The notes under the pieces were generated by a model, which searched no databases, was not told the origin of the DNA, and saw nothing but the letters and a program-made list of their open reading frames with translations. Positions 46,483-56,150 of a DNA stretch of 64,000 nt are shown here, piece after piece. The number at the start of each line of letters is the position of its first letter. The stretch's first letter is position 1. The stretch comes from Theocolax elegans (taxonomy: Eukaryota; Arthropoda; Insecta; Hymenoptera; Cerocephalidae), in NCBI GenBank assembly GCA_026168455.1, contig CM047431.1, forward strand, positions 46,999,466 to 47,063,465. The letters are read 5' to 3'. The position numbers were made by a program, and so were the translations under genes.

Positions 46483-47898
46483 CACGGAGAAAAAAAAATA
46501 TTAATAGATACTAGGAAGTTAGTAATGGTTAATAGATTTTATATTAGATTCAATATATCGGATACACTTTTGACTGATTAGGTATAAGATTTTGTACTGA
46601 ATACTAAAAAGTTGCGTAATCTTTTAAAAATTATTTTGTCTCCAGTGATTGTGACAGAGTACACTGAGAGAAAGGAATATTTGAGTCAATTGACGTTTCT
46701 TAACAGTTAAGATCTGATGAGTTAAATAGGAGCAAATGAATATTTCTTTGCAGTTAAGTATTATTTGAGCCAGTTCTTAACAGTTAAACTTTCATTCATT
46801 TCTATTTTGTGTTCAAAATTACAAAAGTCAAGTATTAACTGTTAATGCCTGAGATGTAATTTAATCTAATTATTAATACTTATAATATAATATTTATTTA
46901 ATCTGATATAATTTTATTTATGTACAATTTTCTTTTGTATACAATAATATTTATGTACATAATATGCACATTGAGTTAATATTAAATATTATCGTGACGT
47001 TTTATATACAAGATTGCATTGATTAACTGTTAAGAATTATTTCTTTACAAAAACGCAGTTCTAAAATTATCTAAAATCTTAATAGTTAAGAAGTTCGTGT
47101 TAATATCAAAGAAAAATATGTTTTGTTACAAGTCAATGTAAATTTTTAGTAACAAATGCACTATTTCTTTCTCATAAATATTCCTTTCTCTCAGTCTATA
47201 AGATATTTTATACTCAATCGAAAGAAAACCTTATAGCATTTATTTAATATGTCCAGTACGTTAAAATAACAGAAAAAAATCTATAAACAAATAAATAGCT
47301 AAGAAAAAAATATTTAATTAGTATCATGTACATTATTAGTAAAACCCGTATTTATGATATTCATCACCAGCAATCATATAGCGAATACCCAGTATACCGA
47401 CTCGTATAGTTCCATACATAACAAGTCTGACTATATACAATCCTGACTATGAGTTTTGACTAATAAATAAAGAAAAAATACAGAGAATAATAACGAAGAG
47501 TCAGATCCGAACGACCTAGGTTTATTTGTATAATTGTATACATATATATATTTGGCTATATCGCGCGTAAGTGCAATTCCCGGTAAACATAACCTAGCCA
47601 ATCCGCGATTCACGTTGCAGTTAAACCACCGATTTTTTTAACCAAGATTGCACATCATCGTCAAATAGATTTTTTAAGCACAAAGAGAAATCAAATCATG
47701 ATTTATAATACTTTATATTCAGTTCTATATATTTATTCAAGACTATATATTTAAGTTCAGCACGCAAATAAGCTTTTCACTGAGTATAAATATGTTTCTT
47801 AATAATTAATAAACTTTTCCCGTCATTTTGAATTTAATAAAATGTTTAGTATTGAGTCGCAGAAAATCTAGTGAATATTAAAAATTTTTTTCTCCGTG
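46483..47898. mobile_element. CACGGAG-ended transposon relic with TG target duplication
   Basis: The left end CACGGAGAAAAAAAAATATT continues to GATACTAGG. The right end, complemented, is CACGGAGAAAAAAATTTTTA followed by ATATTCACTAG. A 2-bp TG flanks both sides. A second MITE is nested inside. No ORF remains. Confidence 0.75.
46662..47196. mobile_element. CACTGAGAG-ended MITE nested in the CACGGAG relic
   Basis: CACTGAGAGAAAGGAATATT at the left is mirrored by AAATATTCCTTTCTCTCAGT at the right, both next to TA. The interior has several TTAACAGTTAA motifs in both orientations. Length is ~535 bp with no ORF. A fragment of the same family is at 44.1-44.25 kb. Confidence 0.8.
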
Positions 47899-47909
47899 TG
47901 ACAAAATTT

Positions 47910-48200
47910 AATGATTTTTAGGCACGACCGCTACACGGGAGAGCCTTATATTTTCATCATCGCAAAATGTGTGATGCATAAAAATTTACTAGATATTGGG
48001 TTGTAAGAGAAATTTATGCGTATTGGAACTGATTTGAGATCCTCCCTAAAATGTATGGATGGATGTATGTATGTATGTAATCATGTATCAAAGATAACTC
48101 AGTCAATTTTTTACCGATTTACCTGAGATTCACAGGGTAACTTCGTCATAATGTAATTAGATAATGGTTCTATTTTCAGATATATAGCACTCAAACACTT
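47910..48200. repeat. Dispersed repeat shared with 60.59-60.83 kb
   Basis: TTTAGGCACGACCG, CCTTATATTTTCATCATCGC, AAAATGTGTGAT and a GATTCACAGGGTA segment recur in order at 60590-60830. The class is not recognised. Confidence 0.6.
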
Positions 48201-48276
48201 TAAGCTATGGCATTATTTTTAATTCCTTAGAAACGGTTTTGTACCATTATCTTCAAATGTATTAATCCTACATAAA

Positions 48277-48750
48277 AACTTTATACGGACGAAATGTTCG
48301 TCTCAAATTAACAAAACTTTTTCCTATTGTTCACTTAACGCTCAAAACAATATTTTTGAAGATAAACATAGAAAAACGGTCAAAATAATGAAAAAAACAC
48401 AAAAAAACACGTTTTTTCGCAATAAAACGAAATGTATTGTTTTTACTGAAAAACTTTTAATGAACGAAATGTTCGTCCCAAAACAACAAAACTTTTTCCT
48501 ATAGTACATTTAACGCTCAAAACAATATTTTCGAAGATAAACATAGAAAAACGGTCAAAATAATGAAAAAAGCACCAAAAAACACGTTTTTTCGCAATAA
48601 AACGAAATGTATTGTTTTTACTGAAAAAACTTTTAATGAACAAAATGTTTGTATTAAAATAATAAACCTTTTTTCTATTATACACTTAACGCTCAAAACA
48701 ATATTTTCGAAGATAAACATAGAAAAACGGTTAAAGTAATCAAAAAAATA
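48277..48750. repeat. Tandem repeat, ~175-bp unit, about 2.7 copies
   Basis: Each copy contains CGAAATGTTCGTC (or its variant), AACGCTCAAAACAATATTTT, GAAGATAAACATAGAAAAAC, GGTCAAAATAATGAAAAAA and AATGTATTGTTTTTACTGAA. The 80-codon ORF on the minus strand is just the repeat. Confidence 0.85.
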
Positions 48751-49388
48751 TGAAAAAACGTTAAAAAGTTGACTTCTATTATATAATTATTATTGATGTA
48801 ATATCATTTTCTTTTATCAGTATTTATTATATGTAGGGGAGAGGCGCCTATGCGTGGCATGGCGGGTCAACTTGACACCTCAAATATTTATTTGAATTTT
48901 ACATGTTTCAGTGCAGACACTTAAGGAATTTTAAAATATTACATTATTCTATTTTCCTCTTGAAAAAAAATGTTAAAAACATTATTCTAAATAAATTAAT
49001 ACGCATTTGAAATTATTGATTGAAAAGTGATGCAAGTTTCATTTTATATACAAATAATATATATAAAAAACTTAATAATTTTTAAAAAAGAACATAATTA
49101 TCTTGTAGTTTTTAATAGAGACTTTCTTGCCTGACTGTGTTTTTTGTTTAAAACATTAATTTAAACGAATATTAATTGCTTAAGAAGTAATAATTGGGGG
49201 GGCATGCGTGGCACCCCTGCGGGGCATGCGTAGCACACGGCACTATAATTTCACAAACTAATATATCGATCAGCTGATGAGTTTATAACCTTTCAGATCA
49301 TAAAAATGTAGTATAGTAATAGGTAGATATCCTGCAGTAAGTAAGTAATTTAATTGTTTAAATATATAGTTCTTAAGATACGTATTCA

Positions 49389-50772
49389 ATGGTGCGGAAT
49401 TATAAAAAGAAAAACCACGTTCTTCGTTGGAATGATGGGCAATTACATTTAAAAATAATATACTTGATCAAAATCATTTTAATAATGTGAATAATGAAAT
49501 TAAAATTCCAATTTCATATATTGAACAGGCTAAGCCGCTGTTGAATTTATTGGTAACTAATATAAATTATTATTTGTAAATTAAAAAGTTTTATTTGTAC
49601 GCTATTATTTCATTATCTTTTTTAAACAGAGTTCTTGTTTAGCTTTAACTCCCCTAGTCAATCTACATCTTTTCAAGAATTTTTAACTTATCAGCATTAA
49701 GCTGAAGCAACTACTTTCCTAAACTAATATTTTTATAACAAAATTTGATATAAAAAATATAAAACAGTAAAAAATATTTACCACACACAAAAATAAAATT
49801 TTGAAAATAATCTAAACGTCAAACCTGTAAAGCATGTTTTCAATATGTCCAAATTATTCTAAAATTTTAAATTAAAATTTAATTAAAATTTTTAAATAAA
49901 ATTGAACAAAAAACTTTGTTCTTAAACTTGAAAAATTTGGACTTGAACGTTAAATAACATAACGAATTTATTGTGTCCGCGAATTCTAAGAAATATTGAT
50001 TTTATATTACTTAAATATATTTGTCTTTTCAATATTATAATTACTTTTTTTTAATTTTTCTTAATTTATTTAATTAATAAAAAAGAAATGATTAACGTTT
50101 ACATGTTATTAATAACATTGTAATTTAAAATAGAAGTTAATAATTCACTCTTCATGTACATATTTCAATTTATGACTTTTTTAACAGAGTTCTTGTTTAG
50201 CTTTAACTCCCACTAGTCAATCTACATCTTTTCAAGAATTTTTAACTTATCAGCATTAAGCTGAAGCAACTACTTTCCCCATTCAGGAACCCTTTCATAC
50301 TCAATTAATTGATGGTGCATCGTTAACATTAAAAGATAATCTGACAAGCAATTCAGTAGAGAAGATTAGTGGTCAAGATGTTGCGACTAAAAAAGTTTCA
50401 AAGAAAGGCAAAGCTGCAATTATCACAAGTACAAAGTATAAAGAAACTCTATTAGATCAAAAATTGAAAAACCTAGAGAAAAAACCCAATGATAAAAAAT
50501 CTAAGCCAAAAATAATAACTAATAAAATTTTGAATAAGAGAATTAAAGTGGAAAATAATAGAAGACCATTAAGATCTGTAAGTTATGAGAATGCTACAAA
50601 CGTAGATGAGTCTTTACTTGGCCAAGTTTTAGAAATTCCTGTTATTGACCGCGTTCCTTCAGAAAATTATAATGTAATTTTACAAGTCGATAACATAGCA
50701 GCTGAATCTTCTATTAATAATATATATCCTATATACCAAGTCCCTTTTCCTGAAAATGTGCATTATTATTAA
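49389..50772 (+). pseudogene. Broken pogo-family transposase (terminal fragments only)
   Basis: The first part (49389 on) reads MVRNYKKKNHVLRWNDGQL, resembling the start of the pipsqueak-type helix-turn-helix of pogo transposases. It soon hits a stop. The second part, in frame before and through 50464-50772, includes KKVSKKGKAAIITSTKYKE, typical of the C-terminal tail of pogo/jerky-like proteins, then a Lys-rich stretch, and ends at 50772. An in-frame TAA near 50259 and the loss of the whole DDE core show it is inactive. A plausible acceptor (TTTTTTAACAG) precedes the C-terminal part. The family assignment rests on these two short motifs. Confidence 0.55.
49720..50182 (+). repeat. 463-bp repeat inserted in the pogo relic, flanked by a 95-bp duplication
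   Basis: This stretch is nearly identical to 52551-53015 (AACTAATATTTTTATAACAA to TTTCAATTTATGACTTT). On both sides lies the same ~95-bp sequence (49625-49719 and 50183-50278) that includes GTTCTTGTTTAGCTTTAACT. No terminal inverted repeat or ORF seen. Confidence 0.8.
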
Positions 50773-51332
50773 ATGTATTTATGAATTGTATTCTAATATA
50801 ATTATAAAACGTCAAATGTGATTTGTAAGACTGATTAAATTAACTAAATGATATAATAAAGTGTTAAATTTAAAGTTAAAAATTTTATCTGTCTTATCAT
50901 TAATTAGAATGAAAAAATTAAATGCCTACATTTACTAAATTTATTTTAAATTACATTTAAAATATAATACCTCTTATTTTATTGCATTCATTAAAAATAC
51001 AGAAGTTGAGTGTGCTATTCATGCCCCACCGCACTGACATCCATGCCCCCTAGCGGGGCATGAGTAGTCATTTCACACGCTTGTCTTTACAATTTTATAA
51101 CTAATTTTAAATATAAAAATAGTAATTTTTAAAAATGTAATTATAAATTTAAGAATCTTTTTAACTATTTTCATTTTTTTAAAGTGAAGAATGATTTAAA
51201 TTATTATTGTAATATAGTTTTAAACTTAAGGTGCCACGCATAGCCGCCTCTCCCCTAAGTCTTTAATATCTTTCTCCGGTTCATCATTTTCGTCATCAGA
51301 TAAATTGCTACGATCTTGTAAATCTGGTTCAA

Positions 51333-51830
51333 CTATTTCAGAAATATAGTCAAGTGACGCCTTAACCGCCAATTTTTCAGTCTTTCTTGAAGTGTCAAAT
51401 GTTGTACACCATTCTAAAATTAATTATATTTATGTAAAAAATGAAAAATAAAATATTGAAATTATTATTATTGTTACTAAAAATGATTCCTGTCTAACAT
51501 TTTTGTTTTGAAGGCGTACTTTTTTTAAATTCGGGTACCCAACTGATATGACTTCATCATTTAAATGCACTACACTTTCATACTCATCTTTAAAATAAAT
51601 TAATAAATTAATTAATAAAATAAATTAGTAAAATAATAAATACAACATTAAATGCAAACTTAATGTAATTTAAAATAAATTAAAAAATGTAATAATAAAA
51701 TGTTACAAACCGTTAATGTATACCAGATCAACCTTGAGAAAGATTAAACATCGCCAAAACTATCCCAATACAAAACAAGAGGCTCGTGGTTATTGTTGAA
51801 TTGAACCATTATTGTTCGACTCACTACCAT
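51333..51830 (-). pseudogene. Spliced gene fragment of unknown origin
   Basis: Three candidate exons on the minus strand: 51830-51711 (starts MVVSRTIMVQ and has a frameshift near the GATGTTTAATC position), 51587-51478 (DEYESVVHLNDEVISVGYPN and onward) and 51413-51333 (NGVQHLTLQERLKNW, then a stop). The junctions use GT...AG and the phases agree, but the frameshift in the first exon suggests a dead copy. I do not recognise the family. LTLQER resembles LSLQERRE of the CACTG accessory protein, which may be coincidence. Confidence 0.35.
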
Positions 51831-51839
51831 TGTTACTCT

Positions 51840-52550
51840 TGAATTAAAATTCACTAGTAGGTGAATTACTCCTATAATTCATAATTATCTTATATAAATT
51901 ATCTTTACATTTAATTATAATGTATTCTAAAATTTAAAACATAAATCAAATGTAAAAAAATAAATATTACTTAGTTATTGACAACTTACGGCAACTTAAT
52001 ATTTTCACGAATAAATAAAATATAAATCTTATACAATAAATAAATTAACTAGATAATAAATAAAAATTATTTACCATCCAAAAATAGTTATTATTCTATT
52101 ATTTACAAACACTGCCAACATTGGACAAATACTGGACAAGAGCTTCTGCTATTTTGTAATGCTCACTTAACTTTATATAAAAATAACTAATATCATACAG
52201 TAAAACTTCATAAAAATCATATAAAAACTATGTGTATACGTAATATATATATATACATAATGTATATACATAATGTATATACATAATTTTATATACACAA
52301 TAAAATATAAATAAACTAACGTTACATTTATTGTCCGTTTAAATAGTGCCATCAGCGCCATCATATACACATAAGTATAATGTATATCGCATTTTATATA
52401 ACCCACGTCCCGTATCCAAATATGAATTTCAAATTTTTTTTATTTTTTCACAAAAATATTTATTTATAACAATTCTCTTTTTTTATTTATTTTTTAATAC
52501 AAAAAGTCGAATAAAAAAAGATTTATAATAAAAAATTTTATTTATTAAAA
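51840..52550. other. AT-rich DNA, nothing recognised
   Basis: TATACATAATG-type repeats around 52240-52290. No gene supported. Confidence 0.4.
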
Positions 52551-53015
52551 AAACTAATATTTTTATAACAAAATTTGATATAAAAAAATATAAAACAATA
52601 AAAATATTTACGACACACAAAAATAAAATTTTGAAAATAATCTAAACATCAAACTCTGTAAAGCATGTTTTCAATATGTCCAAATTATTCTAAAATTTTA
52701 AATTAAAATTTAATTAAAATTTTTAAATAAAATTGAACAAAAAACTTTGTTCTTAAACTTGAAAAATTTGGACTTGAACGTTAAATAATCATAACGAATT
52801 TATTGTGTCCGCGAATTCTAAGAATATATTGATTTTATATTACTTAAATATATTTGTCTTTTCAAATATTATAATTACTTTTTTCTTAATTTTTCTTAAT
52901 TTATTTAATTAATAAAAAAAAGAAATCATTAACGTTTACATGTTATTAATAACATTGTAATTTAAAATAGAAGTTAATAATGCACTCTTCATGTACATAT
53001 TTCAATTTATGACTT
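52551..53015 (+). repeat. Second copy of the 463-bp repeat
   Basis: Aligns with 49720-50182 with small indels. Here it is not flanked by the 95-bp pogo duplication. Confidence 0.8.
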
Positions 53016-53066
53016 TGTTCACTGAGTTTTTCAATTTAAACATAAAGTACGTGTAGGTACCATACA

Positions 53067-53158
53067 CTACTCTAAATATACTACCAAAGAGGCACCCGAT
53101 AACACATCTTTGGGACCTAAATTAAATTTATATAATGCTCCAGTAACCATTCCACCAG
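53067..53158 (-). pseudogene. TIM23-like exon remnant
   Basis: On the minus strand, after an acceptor TTATTATGCAG, the frame reads GGMVTGALYKFNLGPKDVLS, then GASLVVYLE and stop. The GGM-TGALYKFN-GPK pattern resembles the membrane segment of TIM23, the inner-membrane channel subunit for mitochondrial protein import. The frame ends about 30 residues in, earlier than TIM23 would, and no adjoining exon is evident. It is therefore likely a processed or duplicated fragment, not a working gene. The identification rests on one short motif. Confidence 0.4.
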
Positions 53159-53159
53159 C

Positions 53160-53440
53160 TGCATAATAAAAAAAACAAAGCTTCATACAAATGAATTTCT
53201 TAAAAAATTAACAAATTTAAACAATATACATGAATGCTGCTCTATATCGAATAAATAAATTAATTATATTGTTTCATATAGACAAATTTAAATTGCACAA
53301 TATTTTATCACATTTACTTACCCTTACTGTCCAAAATATATGTCCCATTAATATTGTTTTACCAAATATTCTTTAGATGGAACATTAATGTAAAAAAAAT
53401 AAACTATACGGTTTTATATAATAGTATATTATGCAACTAG
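53160..53440. other. AT-rich DNA, nothing recognised
   Basis: No supported feature. It ends in TATAATAGTATATTATGC, similar to the string before the palindrome at 22.86 kb. Confidence 0.4.
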
Positions 53441-53444
53441 TGCG

Positions 53445-53560
53445 TAAAATGCGATTTCACGCACGCGTAGCGATCGAGTGCACGAGTGGCCGGCGAAGCC
53501 GGACACGAGTGCTTACAAGATCGCTACAAGTGCGGAAATCGTACGCACGTGTAGCATACG
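53445..53560. repeat. CpG-rich imperfect palindrome (~110 bp)
   Basis: GTAGCGATC and GATCGCTAC pair around CCGGCGAAGCCGG. Further out, TGCGATTTCACGCACG faces GTGCGGAAATCGTACGCA. GAGTGCACGAGTG and CACGAGTGCTT flank the centre. CpG density is far above the surroundings. Confidence 0.75.
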
Positions 53561-53564
53561 ATAT

Positions 53565-54143
53565 TTTTTATCATAGTATGCGGAAAATTCGTAATTGTAC
53601 AATTCATCTACACTTTAAAAGAGAGAGTACCGCAGATTGTGGAAATGAAAGGGCAAACGGTATGGGGAGGCAGCGGGTCCAGGGCCGCAGGCCCTGGTGG
53701 GGGTGCGGGGGGCGAAGCCCCCGCCGGGGGGTTGGGGGGCGGAGCCCCCCCCCCCGTAAATAAACATTTACGTTTGTAATAAAAAAAATTATAATAAATA
53801 TATACAATTTAAAAAAAATGATTTTTGATATGTATAAATACGTGTACCATAGAAGGCTGCCTGAACCATACTAATTGATTTGTATACGAATTTCTACTGC
53901 GTATACCCAATAGACAATTAAGTGATTGTAGGTGTCAGTAGTTGTAGATGATTTTGAGATTGTTCTGTATTTAATTTATCAATTTGTAAGTTCGTAATAA
54001 AAAATTAAAATAAATATATTAATTTATTATTTTACGCATACTGTGCGTAGTGTTTAATATTTCATCATACTATGCTTTAACACGTCGTTTTACGCACTAA
54101 AAACGAGGCGTAAAATCGAATTTTACGCATACTATGATAAAAA
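53565..54143. mobile_element. Element with TTTTTATCATAGTATGCG inverted ends
   Basis: TTTTTATCATAGTATGCG at the left is mirrored by CGCATACTATGATAAAAA at the right, and AAAATTCG is shared inside. A second partial mirrored segment (CATCATACTATGC) lies near 54062. It encloses the GC-rich block at 53650-53755. It resembles a small fold-back element; the class is unknown. Confidence 0.55.
53650..53756. repeat. Very GC-rich block of consecutive GNA-type hairpins
   Basis: A series of short perfect hairpins: GGGCCGCAGGCCC, GGGGGCGAAGCCCCC and GGGGGGCGGAGCCCCCC. The block is roughly 80% GC in an AT-rich genome. ORFs on both strands (53431-53763 and 53604-53807) through it are Gly/Arg/Pro-rich compositional artefacts. 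Confidence 0.8.
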
Positions 54144-54410
54144 CTATGTAAATTATGTACATTTGTATTTTTTTTAAATCACGATACTTCTTCTTTCAAA
54201 AATGTGTTTCCTATTACTTCTTTCTTGCCAAATATTTTTTTTTTTAAATTTTGATATATTTGAGAAACAACACTTTTCTCTTGAATACATTGATATTCAG
54301 AATATTAGAATGGTATCTAAAATTTAACATCTATAAATACATTTGAAATTTATTATTAGAACATATATGTATATGCAAAATAATAATTCTGCATACTATA
54401 ATTACAATTC

Positions 54411-54445
<35 letters not shown>

Positions 54446-54446
54446 T
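54411..54446. repeat. (ATT)n microsatellite
   Basis: About 12 TTA trinucleotides. Confidence 0.9.
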
Positions 54447-54469
54447 ATATAATAATAAGCGAGCTATAT

Positions 54470-54576
54470 TCGGTAGCGCCTTATAAATTTCTGTTCTCAG
54501 GCTGTGCCTATGCGAAGCGCGCGGGGGGTTGGCGCGCGGCAGCGCGCAGGGGGGCTCGGTCCCCCTAGTTAACCAC
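54470..54576. repeat. Second GC-rich hairpin block, ends in CTAGT
   Basis: Contains GCGAAGCGCGCGGGG, GCGCGCGGCAGCGCGC and AGGGGGGCTCGGTCCCCCT, the last directly followed by AGTTAAC. A hairpin ending in CTAG|T is reminiscent of a Helitron 3' end. It shares the hairpin style of 53650-53756. Confidence 0.6.
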
Positions 54577-54579
54577 TAT

Positions 54580-55610
54580 TCTCCTTTAATATGAAATAAT
54601 AATCGTGATTAATTCTAATTTTATCTAATAACAAGTAGAATTCTTATAGATTGCGATTAACAAAAATCCAAAAAATTTTTTGAGTAATTATTATAATTAT
54701 TTGGGCTAAATCTATGTTTATATATACTTAATGTACACCAAATATTACAATTTGAATAGTTCAGTGCGTTAAATGACGTTATTAGTGATTTTTACTGTTT
54801 TGCAGCAGTTTTTCAAGATTATTTATTACTGATTGCTGTGCTTATATTTGTCAATGATTTCTATTTATTGTCCATGCATTTTGTTTATTATTAGGTTAGT
54901 TTTACTTGTTTGCGGATCATAATTATGGACTACGTAAAGTGTCTAAAATTTGCCGTTTCTTCAATGTATTTAGCCATATCCGGGCCTTATATAATCACTC
55001 TTAGCCTCTTGCCCTGCAGGTAGAAGTATTGACCCAGGTACTGCACAATATTTCGCTAAATCATGATAGTTCAATTCACAAATATAAGTATAACCTTTGG
55101 AATATTGTAAAGACAACTAAACCAGATTTGTACAACGTTCGATTCGATCTAACATTTATGCGACTGCTAGTTAGCTCGATGGAGGCGGCGCCACCTAGCG
55201 GTACCTCGTTAAAATTCACGCGCATGTAATGTAAAGTCTGTTTATAAATTATGTTGCTATATACATTTGATAGTAAAAATTGATGTAGCAAAAAAGCACA
55301 CGTATCGCAAGTAGTAAAACTTATAAGATTGAAATTTCCAATTTTTTAAAACATAACCGTAAATATTTGTTTAAATTTCCATTTAATTAAAGTATATCCC
55401 AACGTTATACTATCTAACACATATAGTTATATTTAGTGAAAAACGTCTCTTCGTACAATTGATGTTTAAATAGATGGTTATCGATTTTGACAACGGGCTC
55501 GGAAAAATGTATTGTATAACTTAATATTAATAACCGGAACGTCAATCGAATGATGATCGGTACATCGAAATGGACTTTACGATCGTTTAATACAATTTCA
55601 TGATTATGCC
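54580..55610. other. Mixed DNA, no supported gene
   Basis: A less AT-rich part near 55100-55230 includes GGAGGCGGCGCCACCTAGCG, itself palindromic. ORFs on both strands there lack domain character. Confidence 0.4.
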
Positions 55611-55637
55611 TGTCCTGAGCTAACTGATCATTCTCAC

Positions 55638-55787
55638 CTTGATGCGTATACGCACGATGCTTTGAAAATATAAATTTTGGTCAATGCTTATCACACGGTG
55701 TATAAACTTATCGACGATCCCGTCGTCGATGATTATTAGTTGTCTTTCAGCTTCCACAATTACGACGCCGCGTCCGCTCGTTTCCAT
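55638..55787 (-). CDS. Candidate first coding exon of an unknown gene
   Basis: From an ATG at 55787 the frame encodes METSGRGVVIVEAERQLIII and continues for 50 codons to a consensus-like donor, AAG|GTGAGA, at 55638. The region is GC-richer than its neighbours, and the peptide has ordinary amino-acid composition rather than low complexity. I do not recognise it, and I could not find the next exon on the minus strand (toward lower coordinates). The open frame upstream of the ATG is a CA-repeat translation. It could also be a conserved non-coding block. Confidence 0.3.
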
Positions 55788-55842
55788 CAAGTAAATTTTC
55801 ACCGAAACGTCACGATTAGCGCGCGCGTGCATACATGTGTAT

Positions 55843-55844
<2 letters not shown>

Positions 55845-55874
<30 letters not shown>
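55845..55874. repeat. (CA)n microsatellite
   Basis: About 14 CA dinucleotides. Confidence 0.9.
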
Positions 55875-55876
<2 letters not shown>

Positions 55877-55879
55877 TTA

Positions 55880-56150
55880 GTTACGTAGATATATCCTGCA
55901 ATTGAATTGATGACGGGGTATCGACTTTTATTGGTCTGGAGTCCAATTGAATTGATGATGAAATTTATGTTTCGAAACCTCGGGATTATCAACGCGCGGG
56001 TAACATCGAGCGTGGCGGCGTCAATGTTGCAGTCATCGCGCGCTTTTGATGTCGATGAAGGATTACCGATTACCCGCAGTGAAATATGGCGATTTCGAAC
56101 GATCGGCACTCTTGGTAAAAAGACGATTATTTATTATTGATATGTTAATG
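55880..56150. other. GC-richer block, open on both strands
   Basis: Frames of 77 (+) and about 80 (-) codons overlap over 55907-56140. Neither shows a recognisable domain or clear splice sites. Together with 55.6-55.8 kb this may be one conserved region. Confidence 0.3.

Larger units (their letters stand above)
48836..51255 (+). mobile_element. pogo-like DNA transposon relic with TA target duplication
   Basis: GGGGAGAGGCGCCTATGCGT and, complemented from the right end, GGGGAGAGGCGGCTATGCGT form ~24-bp terminal inverted repeats with TA on both sides (48834-48835 and 51256-51257). Subterminal GGGGCATGCGTAGCAC-like motifs occur at both ends (49196-49245 and 51025-51072). The interior keeps N- and C-terminal coding remnants but not the catalytic core. 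Confidence 0.75.

Noticed and set aside
53431..53763. 110-codon Arg/Gly-rich ORF
   Set aside because: It crosses the CpG-rich palindrome and GC-rich hairpins; composition explains the open frame, and the opposite strand is also open.
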